DNA of 64,000 bases from Pseudoprimorskyibacter sp. (lineage in GTDB: Bacteria; Pseudomonadota; Alphaproteobacteria; Rhodobacterales; Rhodobacteraceae). Positions within the stretch are counted from its first letter, which is position 1; each line of letters begins with the position of its first letter. Location: positions 1-64,000 of the forward strand of contig JAQXDR010000042.1 of NCBI GenBank assembly GCA_029251265.1, written 5' to 3'. Made by a program: the position numbers and the translations under genes. Shown here in pieces: positions 63,605 to 64,000 of this stretch. The notes under the pieces are model-generated. The model was given only the letters and a program-made list of their open reading frames with translations, made no database searches and had not been told where the DNA came from.

Positions 63605-64000
63605 CTTGGCCAAAGGGCGTTGTAATCTTCAGCGGCATGCGCAGTGGTTCAAATTATCTGGAGGAGGGAATTGCACAATGGTCGGGGTTTCGCAGCTATG
63701 GAGAGGTCTTTAATCCGAATTTCATAGGCCATCCAGACGCGCCTTCTGTACCCAACCTTACACTTGAAGACCGCAGGGCTGCGCCAGAATCGGTCTGCGA
63801 TACACTTGCTTCCGGTGCAACAATTCCCATCGTACGCTGGTTTGATGGACATAACCGACGCGCACAGTTGCATATGATTTCAGATCCCAACTGGGCGAAA
63901 ATACGACTTACACGCTCTGTCTTAGATCGTTATGCAAGCCTGAAGCTTGCTCAAATGTCTGGGCAATGGCGAGTACGTACCCGAAAAGATAGAAAACGGC
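63601..64000 (+). CDS. Sulfotransferase (NodH/Stf0-like), truncated by the window edge
   Basis: The first 133 residues of a PAPS-dependent sulfotransferase. The 5'-phosphosulfate loop is visible as VVIFSGMRSGSNYLEEGIAQW near the start (split by the family's variable positions), and the 3'-phosphate-binding segment as KIRLTRSVLDRYASLKLAQ at about 100-118. Its ATG overlaps the previous gene's stop (ATGA). It probably sulfates the sugar added by the upstream transferases. The C-terminus lies outside the window. Confidence 0.8.
   Translation, partial: MTWPKGVVIFSGMRSGSNYLEEGIAQWSGFRSYGEVFNPNFIGHPDAPSVPNLTLEDRRAAPESVCDTLASGATIPIVRWFDGHNRRAQLHMISDPNWAKIRLTRSVLDRYASLKLAQMSGQWRVRTRKDRKR

Overview
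The window looks like a chromosomal segment of a marine alphaproteobacterium of the order Rhodobacterales (Roseobacter group). Four things point that way: the order argS, SPOR protein, nagZ, scpA, scpB with ATGA-type overlaps; the double-length Dcd; the hflK-hflC-DUF2065 operon; and a GT14/sulfotransferase surface-glycan cluster of the type seen in Rhodobacteraceae. The identification rests on gene content and order only, because there is no rRNA in the window. I see no tRNA, rRNA, CRISPR array or replication origin.

Layout. (A) 1-10.3 kb is accessory DNA. The end of an IS3-family element sits inside a flavin amine oxidase remnant. It is followed by an OmpR-type two-component system, a 62-residue membrane peptide, a cytochrome b561, a TetR/hydrolase pair, a DUF4345/TetR pair, and two divergent alpha/beta hydrolases, one in the membrane and one exported. 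(B) 10.4-17.4 kb is a catabolic cluster: a tripartite tricarboxylate (TTT) transporter, an acylating aldehyde dehydrogenase resembling sulfoacetaldehyde dehydrogenase SauS, an acyl-CoA ligase in the SauT position, and a divergent LacI regulator. (C) 17.7-28.6 kb is a nine-gene operon for an unknown, probably amino-acid-like compound. It encodes an M20 homologue with a degraded metal site, an amino-acid ABC transporter, a phosphotriesterase-family hydrolase, a DapA-family lyase, a 951-residue fused FeS/FAD dehydrogenase, DUF3830 and a Gfo/Idh dehydrogenase. A divergent FCD-type GntR regulator and tandem GTATAC operators sit at its head. (D) 28.8-37.1 kb is an eight-gene operon with a TTT transporter, an enolase-superfamily sugar-acid dehydratase, an L-2-keto-3-deoxypentonate dehydratase homologue, a GntR regulator, a PdxA homologue and an alpha-ketoglutarate semialdehyde dehydrogenase. 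This reads as a pentonate-to-alpha-ketoglutarate route.

(E) 37.9-58.8 kb is mostly core genome: DUF2065, hflC, hflK, gor, rpiA, sdaA, dcd, scpB, scpA, nagZ, a SPOR protein, argS, glk, an HDAC-family deacetylase, mnmH, a selD fused to an NADH-dehydrogenase-like flavoprotein, a DMT permease and eno. LacI-type TTAGCGCTAA-like motifs lie upstream of eno and, more weakly, glk. (F) 58.8-64 kb begins with a broken IS630-family transposase and becomes visibly more AT-rich. It carries an operon of a GT4 glycosyltransferase, a GT2-type glycosyltransferase, a GT14-type transferase and a sulfotransferase cut off by the window edge, probably making a sulfated surface glycan.

The three transport-linked operons (B, C, D) lie back to back on the minus strand, each with its own regulator. 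In each, a hairpin directly follows the solute-binding-protein gene. The most unusual items are operon C as a whole, its three-in-one dehydrogenase and degraded M20 protein, the PdxA homologue in operon D, and an alpha/beta hydrolase with Asp in the nucleophile position.
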